From: Flocculibacter collagenilyticus
GTDB taxonomy: Bacteria > Pseudomonadota > Gammaproteobacteria > Enterobacterales > Alteromonadaceae
Assembly (NCBI RefSeq): GCF_016469335.1
Contig: NZ_CP059888.1
Coordinates: 682,001 to 746,000 of the forward strand
Direction: 5' to 3'
DNA: 64,000 nucleotides
Shown here: piece after piece, positions 28,438 through 37,485 of the stretch
Layout of the letters: every line of letters starts with the position of its first letter
Numbering within the stretch: position 1 is the first letter of the stretch
Made by a program: the position numbers and the translations under genes
The notes under the pieces: generated by a model
What the model was told of the DNA's origin: nothing
Seen by the model: only the letters and a program-made list of their open reading frames with translations
Databases searched by the model: none

Positions 28438-28473
28438 ACGTTTTTATGCTAAGCGCAGTGCTTACTTTGAGGT

Positions 28474-29391
28474 TTAAGCTGTAATATCGACTTCTTTAGC
28501 GCCGGTAATTTCAATTAACTCATTTAATAGCATATTAATTTCGCCAGACATTAGCGCAAAGTCAGCATCCAGTTTTGTGGCCATATCCTCTTTAGGGATA
28601 TCCTCATTTTGCTCTTTCAGCAAGTCAGTAAATTTAATGCGTTTTAACGAGAAGTCATCAGCTAGCATAAAGTTCACATTGTCATGCCAAAGTAGTGCTA
28701 GTTTAGTAACAAGTTTATTGTGTTCAATGTGCAACTGAATTTCATCAGAGCCCAAATCTTGCTGTTTATATTTAACCACAGCTTCTTCTTCGTCAGTAGA
28801 CTTTAATTCTGCATCACTGCCAAATTCATATCCGGCTGGTAAGTTTTGAGACTTTAACCAGTCTGTCATCATAATGGATAACGGTTGCTCTGGTTGAACG
28901 GGCACTACGGGTAATGTACCTACACATTTGCGCAACATGGCCATAAACTCTTCCGCTTTAGTCGCGCTAGAGCTGTTTATCACAAGTAAATCATGCTGAG
29001 GAGCTATATAGCCATATAACAAGCTAGATTTAGAAAAAGCACGTGGCAGAAGTTGGTGAATAATGTCTTCTTTTAATGTGTCTTTTTCTTTCTTTTTAAC
29101 AGGGCGGCTCTCTTTTAATTCAATCGCTTCTACTTTTTCGGCGAGCATATCATTGATAACTGCGGTAGGTAGAATTTTTTCTTCTCGTTTTGCACATAAC
29201 AATAAGTTACCCGCAGCAGAGTGAGATAAAGTTTGTCCGTATTTTCCTAACGCATTAACCCAGCCAAACTTTGCGATATCTTGGCTACCACAAGGTGAAA
29301 AAATATTTGCTTCAAGTCGTTTATCTAGCTCGTCAGCAGATAATTCAAATGGTTTAGTAAAACGGTAAAAGTAAAGATTTGAAAACCACAT
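28474..29391 (-). CDS. rdgC: Recombination-associated protein RdgC
   Basis: The 305-residue protein matches RdgC throughout: MWFSNLYFYRFTKP at the start, then FSPCGSQDIAKFGWVNALG, LLPRAFSKSSLLYGYIAP and LKRIKFTDLL near the end. RdgC is a ring-shaped nucleoid-associated DNA-binding protein that restrains RecA. The length is typical. It converges on the HDOD gene across a shared hairpin and shows no operon partner. Confidence 0.94.
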   Translation of the reverse strand: MWFSNLYFYRFTKPFELSADELDKRLEANIFSPCGSQDIAKFGWVNALGKYGQTLSHSAAGNLLLCAKREEKILPTAVINDMLAEKVEAIELKESRPVKKKEKDTLKEDIIHQLLPRAFSKSSLLYGYIAPQHDLLVINSSSATKAEEFMAMLRKCVGTLPVVPVQPEQPLSIMMTDWLKSQNLPAGYEFGSDAELKSTDEEEAVVKYKQQDLGSDEIQLHIEHNKLVTKLALLWHDNVNFMLADDFSLKRIKFTDLLKEQNEDIPKEDMATKLDADFALMSGEINMLLNELIEITGAKEVDITA

Positions 29392-29470
29392 AAGCTATAT
29401 TCCAGTAGACAAAAAGGCTGTGCATCATAGCCCAACGCAAGGTAAAAGGCATTAGTTTATGTGCTGTTTT

Positions 29471-31210
29471 TTAGTTTTGCTTTTTAGGAATAATGATGTG
29501 GTAGGTTAACCCTTTCTTAGGTTCACTTTCAGCCGTTATCTCACCATTAAGTGACTGTCTAACTAAATTATAGATAATATGAGTACCTAAACCACTGCCA
29601 CCTTGTTCGCGTTTAGTGGTAAAGAAAGGGTCGAATAATTTAGATAATTGCTTTGGATTTAAGCCATTGCCATCGTCTGTGTACTTAATCTCAATATGTT
29701 CATTAATTTCAGCGATTTCAATTTCAATGCGTCCCTCTTCTTTACCTTCAAAGCCATGAATTAATGAGTTTAAAATAAGGTTGGTGAAGATTTGCGAAAT
29801 GGCACCAGCTGGTAAGCTTAACTGTAATTTTTCAGGACAATTTAACGTAATATGGTGTTTGGTTTTCTTTAGTTTAGGACGCAGAGAACGAATGATTTCC
29901 TCAACATATTGCTTCATGTTAATCATGCGAACTGCTTCACTTGTTTGATCCACCGCTATTTGTTTGAAGCTTGCAATTAACTCGGAAGCGCGTTGCAAGT
30001 TAGTTGATAAAAGTTGCACGCTTTGTTTGGCATCATCAATAAAAGCTTCCATTTGCACGGCAGTTAGTTTTTTATCTTTAAACTCGCGGTCAATTACCTG
30101 TAAGCGTTCATCTAAGTAGGATGTAGCTGTTACTCCAATTCCCACGGGTGTATTCACGTCATGAGTGATGCCTGCTACTAACCCTCCTAGTGCGGCCATT
30201 TTTTCTGACTGTACTAAGCGGTCTTGAGCGCGTTTTAAGTCTTCTACTGTTTTTTCTAGTTCGGCCTGTTTATCGGTTAGTTCATTTTCACGTTTAGAGC
30301 GTAAATCTATTTCGCTGTGTAAATCTTTTTGATTTTTTTCTAGCTCAAACTTTTGCTGTTGTAAATCCATCATGGCTTGGCTGAGTGTCGATGTTTTGCG
30401 TGCTACCTCTTGTTCCAGCGTGATGTTCTGTTGATCTAACTGTTCATTACTTTGTAATAACTTACGCTGAGTGCTTTCCAAGTCGTCTTTATATTCCAGC
30501 ACTTTACCAATCAATTTATTGAATGCTTGCTCAATAATTTTTAGCTCGTTATATTCATCAGTATGCACAACTAATTGCGTGCCTTCCAAATGATCCATTT
30601 CAAGCTCTTCAATTTGTCCTGTTATTTCTTTAAGTGGCTCGGTTAATAGCCTTCTGAATGCAAGTAAAAATAGTAAGATCAGAAAGGTTGTTTTAATCAT
30701 GGCATTACCAATCATAAAATAAATACTAACTAATATGCGATCGACAACAATGTCTCTACTTGAAAATAGAGATACATCGCCAACTAACGTTGCGCGTTCA
30801 GAAAATTCAAAAATAAGTGGAAAGGTATAGCCAAATAGCCCAGAGGTTGGATCTTCTAGTGTGACACCTTCATTCGCAAGACTTTTACTGCTGTAGTATT
30901 CGGTTTCCAAGGTGCGGCCTAATTGCCACATGACTACACCGTTATCATCTCTAACAACAACCCCTTCAATCATAGGAATTGCGAGTAAGCCTTCAGCAAT
31001 TGTTAATGCTTGTTGCTCGTTTAGTTCCCATATTGCGCGCGTTAAACTGCCACTAAATGTTTTTTGTAAGGTATTTAATTCACCAGAAATATGGTTTTTA
31101 GTATTGAAATATTCAGCAAAAATTTGTCCGCAGGTTACGACAAGTGTAAGAATAAAATACACAGATAATACGTTTGTAAGTAGTTTTTTAGACAGACTCG
31201 TCAATTGCAT
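29471..31210 (-). CDS. Sensor histidine kinase with a long coiled coil
   Basis: The 579-residue inner-membrane protein has TM1 at about 10-32, a periplasmic sensor of some 120 residues, TM2 at about 160-185 and HAMP. A long coiled coil (about 235-325) is followed by the H-box MAALGGLVAGITHDVNTPVGIG and HATPase motifs (NLILNSLIHGF, DDGNGL, GSGLGTHI). The H-box with DVNTP belongs to the group of kinases in which Asn follows the His-Asp pair. No receiver domain is present and no response regulator gene is adjacent. The nearest, the CheY-like gene at 32226, is on the other strand. The start has AGG 8 nt upstream. Confidence 0.9.
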   Translation of the reverse strand: MQLTSLSKKLLTNVLSVYFILTLVVTCGQIFAEYFNTKNHISGELNTLQKTFSGSLTRAIWELNEQQALTIAEGLLAIPMIEGVVVRDDNGVVMWQLGRTLETEYYSSKSLANEGVTLEDPTSGLFGYTFPLIFEFSERATLVGDVSLFSSRDIVVDRILVSIYFMIGNAMIKTTFLILLFLLAFRRLLTEPLKEITGQIEELEMDHLEGTQLVVHTDEYNELKIIEQAFNKLIGKVLEYKDDLESTQRKLLQSNEQLDQQNITLEQEVARKTSTLSQAMMDLQQQKFELEKNQKDLHSEIDLRSKRENELTDKQAELEKTVEDLKRAQDRLVQSEKMAALGGLVAGITHDVNTPVGIGVTATSYLDERLQVIDREFKDKKLTAVQMEAFIDDAKQSVQLLSTNLQRASELIASFKQIAVDQTSEAVRMINMKQYVEEIIRSLRPKLKKTKHHITLNCPEKLQLSLPAGAISQIFTNLILNSLIHGFEGKEEGRIEIEIAEINEHIEIKYTDDGNGLNPKQLSKLFDPFFTTKREQGGSGLGTHIIYNLVRQSLNGEITAESEPKKGLTYHIIIPKKQN

Positions 31211-31457
31211 TCGTTAACCTGTTGCCGCTAAGCTGCTATTATTTTAATGCTAATACTAAAGATATTAGCCTGACTTTACTAAAAAAAACAAAAAATACGA
31301 CATAAATCATCGCTTTTTTCTAGGTAAATTCATAATTTAGTTCCTATTCTCGAAATTTAAACTTAGAAAGCACGTTCACATTACTACAATTAGATTATCG
31401 ACACTTTAATCGCTTAGGTGAGGTGTTCGAGTGATAGATAAAAATGAGGAGTTAAGA

Positions 31458-32120
31458 ATGAGAAAGGCGACGACCTACCTGTTTGGAAATGTAATTGGTT
31501 TTATAATTATTTTACTGTCATTTAATGTGCATGCGCAGCAAGCAGCGTTTAACATTTATGATAGTCCAACAGATATTAAACCGTTGTTACCGGGAATGAC
31601 AGTTGAGAATATTTGCTTACCCGACAGTAATAATAAAAAAAGTTGCCTGCACGACATGTTCGCTAATAAGTCAACAGTGTTAATTGTGTATCGTGGTGGG
31701 TGGTGCCCTTACTGCAACGCACAACTTAATCGGTTGCAAAAAATAGAATCGGATTTGGTGGCAATGGGATACCAGTTAATAGGCGTAGCACCTGAAAGTG
31801 CGCCCAATCAGAACAAAACAAAAGCTAAAAGTGAATTAAAGTATCAATTATTAGCAGATAACCAATTAACTCTCGCTAAATCGCTAGGCTTAGCCTACTT
31901 TTTAGATGATAAAACAGCACAAATGTACCGTTCTCGTTTAGGTGTGGACTTTGTTGATATTAAAAATGACAGCCGGGTTGCTTTACCAGTGCCAGCAGTC
32001 TTTATTATTGATAGGCAAGGGCTAGTACATTTTCAATATGCAAATCCAAATTATAAAGTTAGACTGAACGAGCAACTGTTATTAGACGCTGCTAAGTATG
32101 CATTACAAGACATGAGATAA
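31458..32120 (+). CDS. Exported thioredoxin-fold protein (AhpC/TSA-redoxin type)
   Basis: This is a 220-residue protein starting at the ATG at 31458, which follows GAGGAG by 6 nt. A GTG at 31431 would add nine residues and spoil the signal peptide. The signal peptide is about residues 1-27 (ends NVHAQQ). The redoxin domain has VYRGGWCPYCNAQLNRLQKIE with a CxxC active site and VFIIDRQGLVHFQYANPNYKVR. A second cysteine pair (ICLPDS, KSCLHD) precedes it. It is probably a periplasmic thiol peroxidase or oxidoreductase. The substrate is not evident. Confidence 0.83.
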   Translation: MRKATTYLFGNVIGFIIILLSFNVHAQQAAFNIYDSPTDIKPLLPGMTVENICLPDSNNKKSCLHDMFANKSTVLIVYRGGWCPYCNAQLNRLQKIESDLVAMGYQLIGVAPESAPNQNKTKAKSELKYQLLADNQLTLAKSLGLAYFLDDKTAQMYRSRLGVDFVDIKNDSRVALPVPAVFIIDRQGLVHFQYANPNYKVRLNEQLLLDAAKYALQDMR

Positions 32121-32225
32121 ACAGCACAGTTAAGTTAGTTAACGTGTTGTCTACTTTTGGGTTTTATCCTTTTTGTGCTTATGTTATAAACCAGTGGTGA
32201 TTTTAATTTAAAGGTAAGAAAGTTC

Positions 32226-32591
32226 ATGGCGTTACCTATTTTAATTTGTGACGATTCAAATATGGCACGTAAGCAAGTTAAGAAGAGCTTGCCAGCAGAT
32301 TGGGACGTAGATATTTCTATGGCAACCAATGGGCAAGAAGCTGTGGATATTTTACGCTCGAAAGAAATCGGCGTGTTATTTTTAGATTTAACAATGCCAG
32401 TGCTTGATGGCGTTGGTGTGTTAGAGGTGGTTAAAAAAGACCAAATGGACTGCTTTGTGGTTGTTATTTCTGCTGACATTCAGCCGGAAATGAAAAAGAA
32501 AGTGATGTCGTTAGGTGCGCTTGCATTTATTCAAAAACCCGTTAATGCCGAGAAGTTACACGAAATTCTCAAATTGTATGGATTAATTTAA
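32226..32591 (+). CDS. Single-domain CheY-like response regulator
   Basis: This 121-residue receiver domain stands alone. The acidic pocket is D9-D10, the phospho-acceptor is D54 (LFLDLTMPVLDG), the Ser/Thr position is S in VVISAD, and the Lys is in FIQKPVNAEKL. Its stop overlaps the start of the CheC-like gene by one base, so the two are translationally coupled. It is probably dephosphorylated by that partner. The input kinase is not in this operon. Confidence 0.92.
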   Translation: MALPILICDDSNMARKQVKKSLPADWDVDISMATNGQEAVDILRSKEIGVLFLDLTMPVLDGVGVLEVVKKDQMDCFVVVISADIQPEMKKKVMSLGALAFIQKPVNAEKLHEILKLYGLI

Positions 32592-33232
32592 TGAATGTTG
32601 AGCTATCACCCGATCAAAAAGATTGCTTACAAGAAATTGTAAACCTCGCTACTGGGCAAGCAAGTAACACGTTAGCTCGCTATCTTTCGGCGCTAGTGAA
32701 TATTAATGTTCCCGCAATGCGCTTAGTTAAACCTACCTTATTGTATAAAAAATTGGCATTAGAGCATGACGCAGAAGATGACAGCGCTTTAATAGAAGAT
32801 AAAAAACACTTTTCTACTGTTAGCCAATCTTTTTTAAGTGACGAAATACGTGGCGACACCTTATTATTTTTCCCCAACGTTGACTTCACACAATTGCCTT
32901 CGGCTGAACACCAAATAGCACCAGATGACAATCATAATATTCTTCTTGATGTAAGTGCCATCATCAATACCGCGTTCTTAAATACATTTAGTGAGCAGTT
33001 AGAGCAGTCGTTTTCTTATAATGCACCGCGTTTACATCAAGTCGATCCTAACCAACCATTACAACAGCTGAATGATTTACTCTTTACTTGGGATTATGCA
33101 CTAGAAATCGAAATTGCATATCAAGTAGAAAAATTGTCCTTTAATTGCCGTATGGTGTTGCTGTTTCCAAACGATGCAATTAAACGTATTCAGCTCGTTT
33201 TAGACGACATCTTAAGTGATTATGACGAGTAA
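32591..33232 (+). CDS. CheC-family phosphatase-like protein, one active site degenerate
   Basis: This 213-residue protein fits CheC. The first signature D-x3-E-x2-N-x22-P is intact (D11, E15, N18, P41). At the expected second site the sequence reads LLDVSAIINTAFLNTF, which aligns with the CheC pattern E-V-G-N but has Asp for Glu and Ala for Asn, so only one catalytic site should work. CheC/CheX/FliY proteins dephosphorylate CheY-P. It is sandwiched between a CheY-like and a GGDEF gene. Confidence 0.82.
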   Translation: MNVELSPDQKDCLQEIVNLATGQASNTLARYLSALVNINVPAMRLVKPTLLYKKLALEHDAEDDSALIEDKKHFSTVSQSFLSDEIRGDTLLFFPNVDFTQLPSAEHQIAPDDNHNILLDVSAIINTAFLNTFSEQLEQSFSYNAPRLHQVDPNQPLQQLNDLLFTWDYALEIEIAYQVEKLSFNCRMVLLFPNDAIKRIQLVLDDILSDYDE

Positions 33233-33241
33233 CGGTATTTG

Positions 33242-34237
33242 ATGACGGATTTTAACACTAATTTAAGCTGCAATATTTATCACGCATTAAAGCAAGGTGT
33301 TATGATCATCGATCGAAATCATCAGATTTGTTTTTGGAACCCATACCTTGCTAAGTACACAGGCTTATCTGAAGAAGATGTTAGTGGACAGTCGGTCTTT
33401 GATATTTTTCCAACGGCACCAAAAGTGTGGTTAAAACGAAAATTTGAACAACTGTGGGTAACCACCGATATAAACGATGTTGTTGAAAGTAAGTGGGAAC
33501 AACGACAATTTATTTTTAAAATGCCAGCTACGCCAAATAATGACTCCGCTAGCCATTCCGCAAATGAAGTGCTACAACCAGATGATGCTCTCAGTGAAGA
33601 TGTAGTAATGACTCAGAATTGCTATTTTCACCCTATTATTAACGATAATAGCGTCACTCATATTACTATATTTATTGAAAATGCCACGGCTGAAAGCCGA
33701 TACCAGCAAGAGTTAATTAACACTTTAAAGCAGCTTGAAAAAGCAAAGCGTATTGATGCACTAACTGAAGTGTTCAATCGCCGTTATTGGGAACAACGAT
33801 GCCAAGAAGAATTTGAGCGAAGTTATCGTTATAACCAGCCCCTTGCTTTGCTCTTGTTAGACTTTGATCACTTTAAAAACATTAATGATGAATATGGTCA
33901 TCAAGCAGGGGACTCAGTGCTACAAAATCAAGTACAACATATTCGCTCATTGCTGCGTGACTGCGATATAGTTGGGCGTTATGGAGGAGAAGAGTTCGCT
34001 ATTTTATTGCCACTTACCGATGCTTCAAGTGCTGCTGAAGTTGCAGAGCGAATTTGCAATTTTGTGCAAGCCCACCCCACACATTATCAATCTGCTGAAA
34101 TTCACACCACGGTGAGCATTGGGGTAACCGCTTACCAAGCGAAATATTCAGATTATGAAGCGATGATCGAAGCAGCGGCTTCCGCCCTCTATCAAGCGAA
34201 AGATAACGGGCGTAATACATCGGTGTTAGTGTTGTAA
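33242..34237 (+). CDS. PAS-GGDEF diguanylate cyclase
   Basis: This is a 331-residue protein from the ATG at 33242; the frame-preceding TTG at 33239 is less likely. An N-terminal PAS domain (HALKQGVMIIDRNHQICFWNPYLAKYTG) is followed by a GGDEF domain with active-site GGEEF (RYGGEEFAILLP). An RxxD inhibitory site lies five residues before it (RDCD-IVGRY-GGEEF). It should make c-di-GMP under product inhibition. It is the last gene of the CheY-CheC-GGDEF operon (9 nt after the CheC stop), implying that a chemotaxis-like relay feeds c-di-GMP output. Confidence 0.93.
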   Translation: MTDFNTNLSCNIYHALKQGVMIIDRNHQICFWNPYLAKYTGLSEEDVSGQSVFDIFPTAPKVWLKRKFEQLWVTTDINDVVESKWEQRQFIFKMPATPNNDSASHSANEVLQPDDALSEDVVMTQNCYFHPIINDNSVTHITIFIENATAESRYQQELINTLKQLEKAKRIDALTEVFNRRYWEQRCQEEFERSYRYNQPLALLLLDFDHFKNINDEYGHQAGDSVLQNQVQHIRSLLRDCDIVGRYGGEEFAILLPLTDASSAAEVAERICNFVQAHPTHYQSAEIHTTVSIGVTAYQAKYSDYEAMIEAAASALYQAKDNGRNTSVLVL

Positions 34238-34348
34238 TGCTCAGAAATAGCTTCAAGCAGCAGTGCTAGTATTCATCACCAGCGCGCGCATGTGATTTTG
34301 TTCGGAGCATCTCGTAGCATCTAGCGATATTAATTATTTACATGATTA

Positions 34349-34981
34349 CTAAAACTGCATGCCTTCTTCAAAATCAGACACTTTCACTAACTTGATACCT
34401 GTTGGATTATCTTCCATAAGAATGTTAGCGATAGATTGATGTATGAAAATGTAATCAACACCACCATCCATTTTAAAAATAAGGCGGTCTTTAAGTGGAA
34501 TACCATCTAATACTTTTTCATCCAAAACATATTTGTATATATCTGCAAACTCTAAGTAATCGGGGTTTTGCATTTGCTCTTCAGTAAATTTTTCAGTTTT
34601 AGATTTTTGCTTATCCCAACAGTCAACTGTTTCGTAAAAGTTCATGCACCAATAATCTTCGTGCCACTGATCTTTATCATCAATATAAACTGAAGGATAA
34701 AGCTGCATACCTTTAAATTTTATGTGTTTAATTTTATCTCGGAGCCTAGTGTTAATAATTGGAAATACGCCATTCATTAACACGTCAGTAACAGATAAAT
34801 TAATGCCTTTTTCGATTGCTTCTTTTTTATATCCATTTTCAAAAAATAACGGATCTTGACCTAGCGTTAACTTTTCAAATTCATAATCTCTATCAGCAGA
34901 CTTTTTAAGTGCTTTTGCATATATAGTATTCTCATGATAATCGTTTAGTACAATAAAATAATCGTGATTATAACTGCTCAT
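34349..34981 (-). CDS. Imm11-like immunity protein, copy 1
   Basis: The 210-residue protein resembles the Imm11 (DUF1629) immunity family: LFFENGYKKEAIEKGI, INTRLRDKIKHIKFKGMQLYPSVYIDD, HEDYWCMNF and a C-terminal IKLVKVSDF. It is clearly paralogous to the 35221-35853 protein over its whole length. It follows a decayed toxin tail (34995-35210) by 13 nt, the same arrangement as copy 2 behind the intact AHH toxin. An AGGAG ribosome site is in the spacer. It may protect against toxins of related strains. Confidence 0.75.
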   Translation of the reverse strand: MSSYNHDYFIVLNDYHENTIYAKALKKSADRDYEFEKLTLGQDPLFFENGYKKEAIEKGINLSVTDVLMNGVFPIINTRLRDKIKHIKFKGMQLYPSVYIDDKDQWHEDYWCMNFYETVDCWDKQKSKTEKFTEEQMQNPDYLEFADIYKYVLDEKVLDGIPLKDRLIFKMDGGVDYIFIHQSIANILMEDNPTGIKLVKVSDFEEGMQF

Positions 34982-34994
34982 TATTACTCCTGTA

Positions 34995-35210
34995 TTAACG
35001 CTTTACGCTAAGTTGATAATAAAATTTTGTGTAGGTAATTTCTTTTGGGCTTTTATTCTTGCCAGCATAAGGGCTCAAATAGTGCGTTTGCCCTTGGTGA
35101 TTGCGATCGTGATAACAGCGACCCACTCTGTCTTGTACTTCTGATATTTTAACTTTTTTATCTTAGCCCTCATGACTAGAGGGCTGGATGGTTTAACGTT
35201 TCTAAATAAC
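34995..35210 (-). pseudogene. Decayed 3' end of an AHH-type toxin (second copy)
   Basis: In one minus frame, GRCYHDRNHQGQTHYLSP then KSPKEITYTKFYYQLSVKR and a stop at 34995-34997 correspond to ARCHHERNHVGQTHFLNP and VPKEITYTKSYYQLSVKR at the end of the toxin at 35867-36976. Further upstream LFRNVKPSS (in a different frame) matches IFRNFKPSS. So this is a frameshifted homologue of about 65 codons of the toxin C-terminus, with no start of its own. The copies differ at many positions, so the duplication is old or the tail came from a related toxin. Confidence 0.85.
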
Positions 35211-35220
35211 ATGCAATTAC

Positions 35221-35853
35221 TTAAAACTGTTTACCTTCTTCAAAATCAGACACTTTCACTAACTTGATACCTGTTGGATTTTCCGCCATCAGAATGTCAG
35301 CAATTGATTGGTGAATGAAAATATAACCCATCCCTCTATCCATCTTAAATATAAGCCTTTCTGCTAATGGCACTTTATCTAACTTTTCAACATCTAATAC
35401 ATATTTATAAATACTTATTATTATTTCATCAGGGTCTAGTTCCAAGGCTTCACGACTAGTTTTTGATAACTTCGATTTTTCTTTATCCCAGTAATCAACT
35501 TCTTCCCAAAAATTCATGCACCAGTAATTTTCATGCCACTTTTCCATATCATCAATATACACTGAGGGATAAAGCTGCATCACTTTAAAGTCGATATGCT
35601 TAATCTTATCCCTTAGCTTGGTAGTAATAACTGGAGTAACACCATCCATCAATACATCCGTGACAGGTAAGCTAATACCTTTTTCAATCGCTTCTTCTTT
35701 ATAGCCATTCTCAAAAAATAGTGGCTCTTGTCCTAGTGTCAATTTTTTGTAGCTATAACGTCGGTCAGCAGTTTTTTTTAATGGTTTTAGGTAAATTGTA
35801 TTTTCATTATAATCATTTAATACGATGTAGTATTCATCGTCATAATTGCTCAT
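35221..35853 (-). CDS. Imm11-like immunity protein, copy 2 (partner of the AHH toxin)
   Basis: This 210-residue paralogue of copy 1 shares most of the N-terminal half (IVLNDY, ENTIY, KLTLGQ, LRDKIKHI, MQLYPSVYIDD). It begins 13 nt after the toxin stop with a CCGGAG ribosome site, the standard toxin-then-immunity order. Imm11-type proteins bind and block their cognate toxin in the cytoplasm. Family assignment is by motif memory; the pairing is from position. Confidence 0.78.
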   Translation of the reverse strand: MSNYDDEYYIVLNDYNENTIYLKPLKKTADRRYSYKKLTLGQEPLFFENGYKEEAIEKGISLPVTDVLMDGVTPVITTKLRDKIKHIDFKVMQLYPSVYIDDMEKWHENYWCMNFWEEVDYWDKEKSKLSKTSREALELDPDEIIISIYKYVLDVEKLDKVPLAERLIFKMDRGMGYIFIHQSIADILMAENPTGIKLVKVSDFEEGKQF

Positions 35854-35866
35854 GGCTTCTCCGGTT

Positions 35867-36976
35867 TTAACGTTTTACACTAAGTTGATAATAAGATTTT
35901 GTGTAGGTTATCTCTTTCGGTACTTTATTGTGTTCTGCATGCGGGTTGAGAAAATGAGTTTGCCCTACGTGATTTCGTTCATGGTGGCATCTAGCTAGGC
36001 TTCCCTGACTATCTGGCACTCGGACATGGTTTGAACAGCCTACTTTGCTGGAGGGCTTAAAATTTCTAAATATAGAAGTCAATGGGACTCTAAATTCAGC
36101 TATTAACATCAACGCCTCAATACTTAACCTATTCATTTTTGCTATCACGTTATTGTTACCTTGTCCGTTAGCAGGGCACTTTTCAAGGTAAGCCTCTAAT
36201 TTTTTTACCATACTTTTTACCTGCTCATGATATGGCTTCTCACCGGGTAGCGCATAAGTATGGTCACCCTTATGTAGTTGAACTCGTAACTGGCAAGCAC
36301 CCTCAAAGGTGCTTGGTAGATAAACTAAATTTTCTAATAAATTGATATCGTAGCCACGATGTTCTAAAAGGTCGCCAAGCTCGGATAATTCCACTGCTTT
36401 AGCTGATATCAAATGATGCGCGGCCATGTGAATACCGTTATTAATGGGGTGGTCTTTGTCGTGTTTCACAGCACGCTGCATTCTGTTGGGGTATAGCTTA
36501 TCTTTCTTCGCATTGCCTCTTAAACTGCGTGGGGTTACATGGTCAGTTTTTTTGCACAAACGGCAACGTTGGTTGCGTTGTTCGCTGTCTTTTTTCCTAA
36601 CTAACGTGGTTTTGCCAGATGAAGACGTGACAACGCCTTTGTTTCTGGCTTTCATCAGCTTTTCACCCAAATTTTTTAGTTTTTCGCTACAGTGCACAAA
36701 ATCATCCACAGTTTTGCTCAATGCATGAATAGCGGATTGAGCGTGTTGTATTTTGTTATTTGCACTTGCGGCTTTGGCGGTGCTGGCTGACAATTTAGCC
36801 ATCAGCATACTGGCGCGGGCGGCGGTGCCAGTGCCTGCGGTAAACAAAGCTGTCGCAATCAGTAATATCACTTCAATCGCAAGGTAAGCACTGACTTTGC
36901 CATTTATATAGCTATAAAAGTTGTGGAGAGCCGATTTATAGGCGAAGTCTGTTATGAGTGGGCTATTATTTTTCAC
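35867..36976 (-). CDS. AHH-nuclease toxin module, apparently orphaned from its parent protein
   Basis: The 369-residue frame begins with a hydrophobic Gly/Ala-rich segment (30-52, YLAIEVILLIATALFTAGTG), then a linker. A CxxC (138-141) precedes the AHH motif A186-H187-H188 (MAAHHLISAKA), followed by YDINLLENLVYLPSTFEGA. That motif marks the AHH branch of HNH/Endo VII-type nucleases used as polymorphic toxins. The start is a GTG at 36976 with no ribosome site. The frame is open eight codons further upstream to a TGA without a better start. It therefore looks like a displaced C-terminal toxin module rather than a complete secreted effector. It is followed by its immunity gene. Confidence 0.78.
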   Translation of the reverse strand: MKNNSPLITDFAYKSALHNFYSYINGKVSAYLAIEVILLIATALFTAGTGTAARASMLMAKLSASTAKAASANNKIQHAQSAIHALSKTVDDFVHCSEKLKNLGEKLMKARNKGVVTSSSGKTTLVRKKDSEQRNQRCRLCKKTDHVTPRSLRGNAKKDKLYPNRMQRAVKHDKDHPINNGIHMAAHHLISAKAVELSELGDLLEHRGYDINLLENLVYLPSTFEGACQLRVQLHKGDHTYALPGEKPYHEQVKSMVKKLEAYLEKCPANGQGNNNVIAKMNRLSIEALMLIAEFRVPLTSIFRNFKPSSKVGCSNHVRVPDSQGSLARCHHERNHVGQTHFLNPHAEHNKVPKEITYTKSYYQLSVKR

Positions 36977-37059
36977 AAACTTTAACTGTGGGTGGTCTGT
37001 TCAGGGAAGTTAATTTCTTACACGTTGTCTTCCCCTGCATCATGTATCAACTAAAAACT

Positions 37060-37485
37060 CTAACTGTATTTTTTACAGATTTGTTCAATACGCTTACTTG
37101 ATTGCATCATTAGAATTATATATGCACAAAAATCCTCTTCGTCATCATCAGCCTCAAACGCCACGACTGGTATCGGAGAATGACACCACCATGATGGATA
37201 AGTAATTGATTTCTTCATCTCACTACCTGTTACTGAAAACGTTGTAGTTGAGTTAGCGTTATGAGCATATTCAAATGAAAGGTTTTCAGTATCAAATACC
37301 TCTCCATCAATTACTAATTGTAGCTTCTCATCTACAACCGCAAAAGCAATGAGCATATTATCAATAATAGCTCCTATTCCCCTTAGTTTTTCATTATGGG
37401 AATTCGCCTTAATCTCTTGATAACCAACTTCTCCTAAGTCACATAATATGTTTTCATTTATATGATTAAATTTTTCAAGTATCAT
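37060..37485 (-). CDS. Putative immunity protein for the Ig-like toxin
   Basis: This 141-residue soluble protein has no family I recognise. It starts with ATG overlapping the upstream stop as ATGA (37482-37485), the tight coupling typical of toxin-immunity pairs. It ends RIEQICKKYS. It has an acidic stretch (EADDDEEDF), common in immunity proteins that bind basic toxin surfaces. Function is inferred from position only. Confidence 0.6.
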   Translation of the reverse strand: MILEKFNHINENILCDLGEVGYQEIKANSHNEKLRGIGAIIDNMLIAFAVVDEKLQLVIDGEVFDTENLSFEYAHNANSTTTFSVTGSEMKKSITYPSWWCHSPIPVVAFEADDDEEDFCAYIILMMQSSKRIEQICKKYS

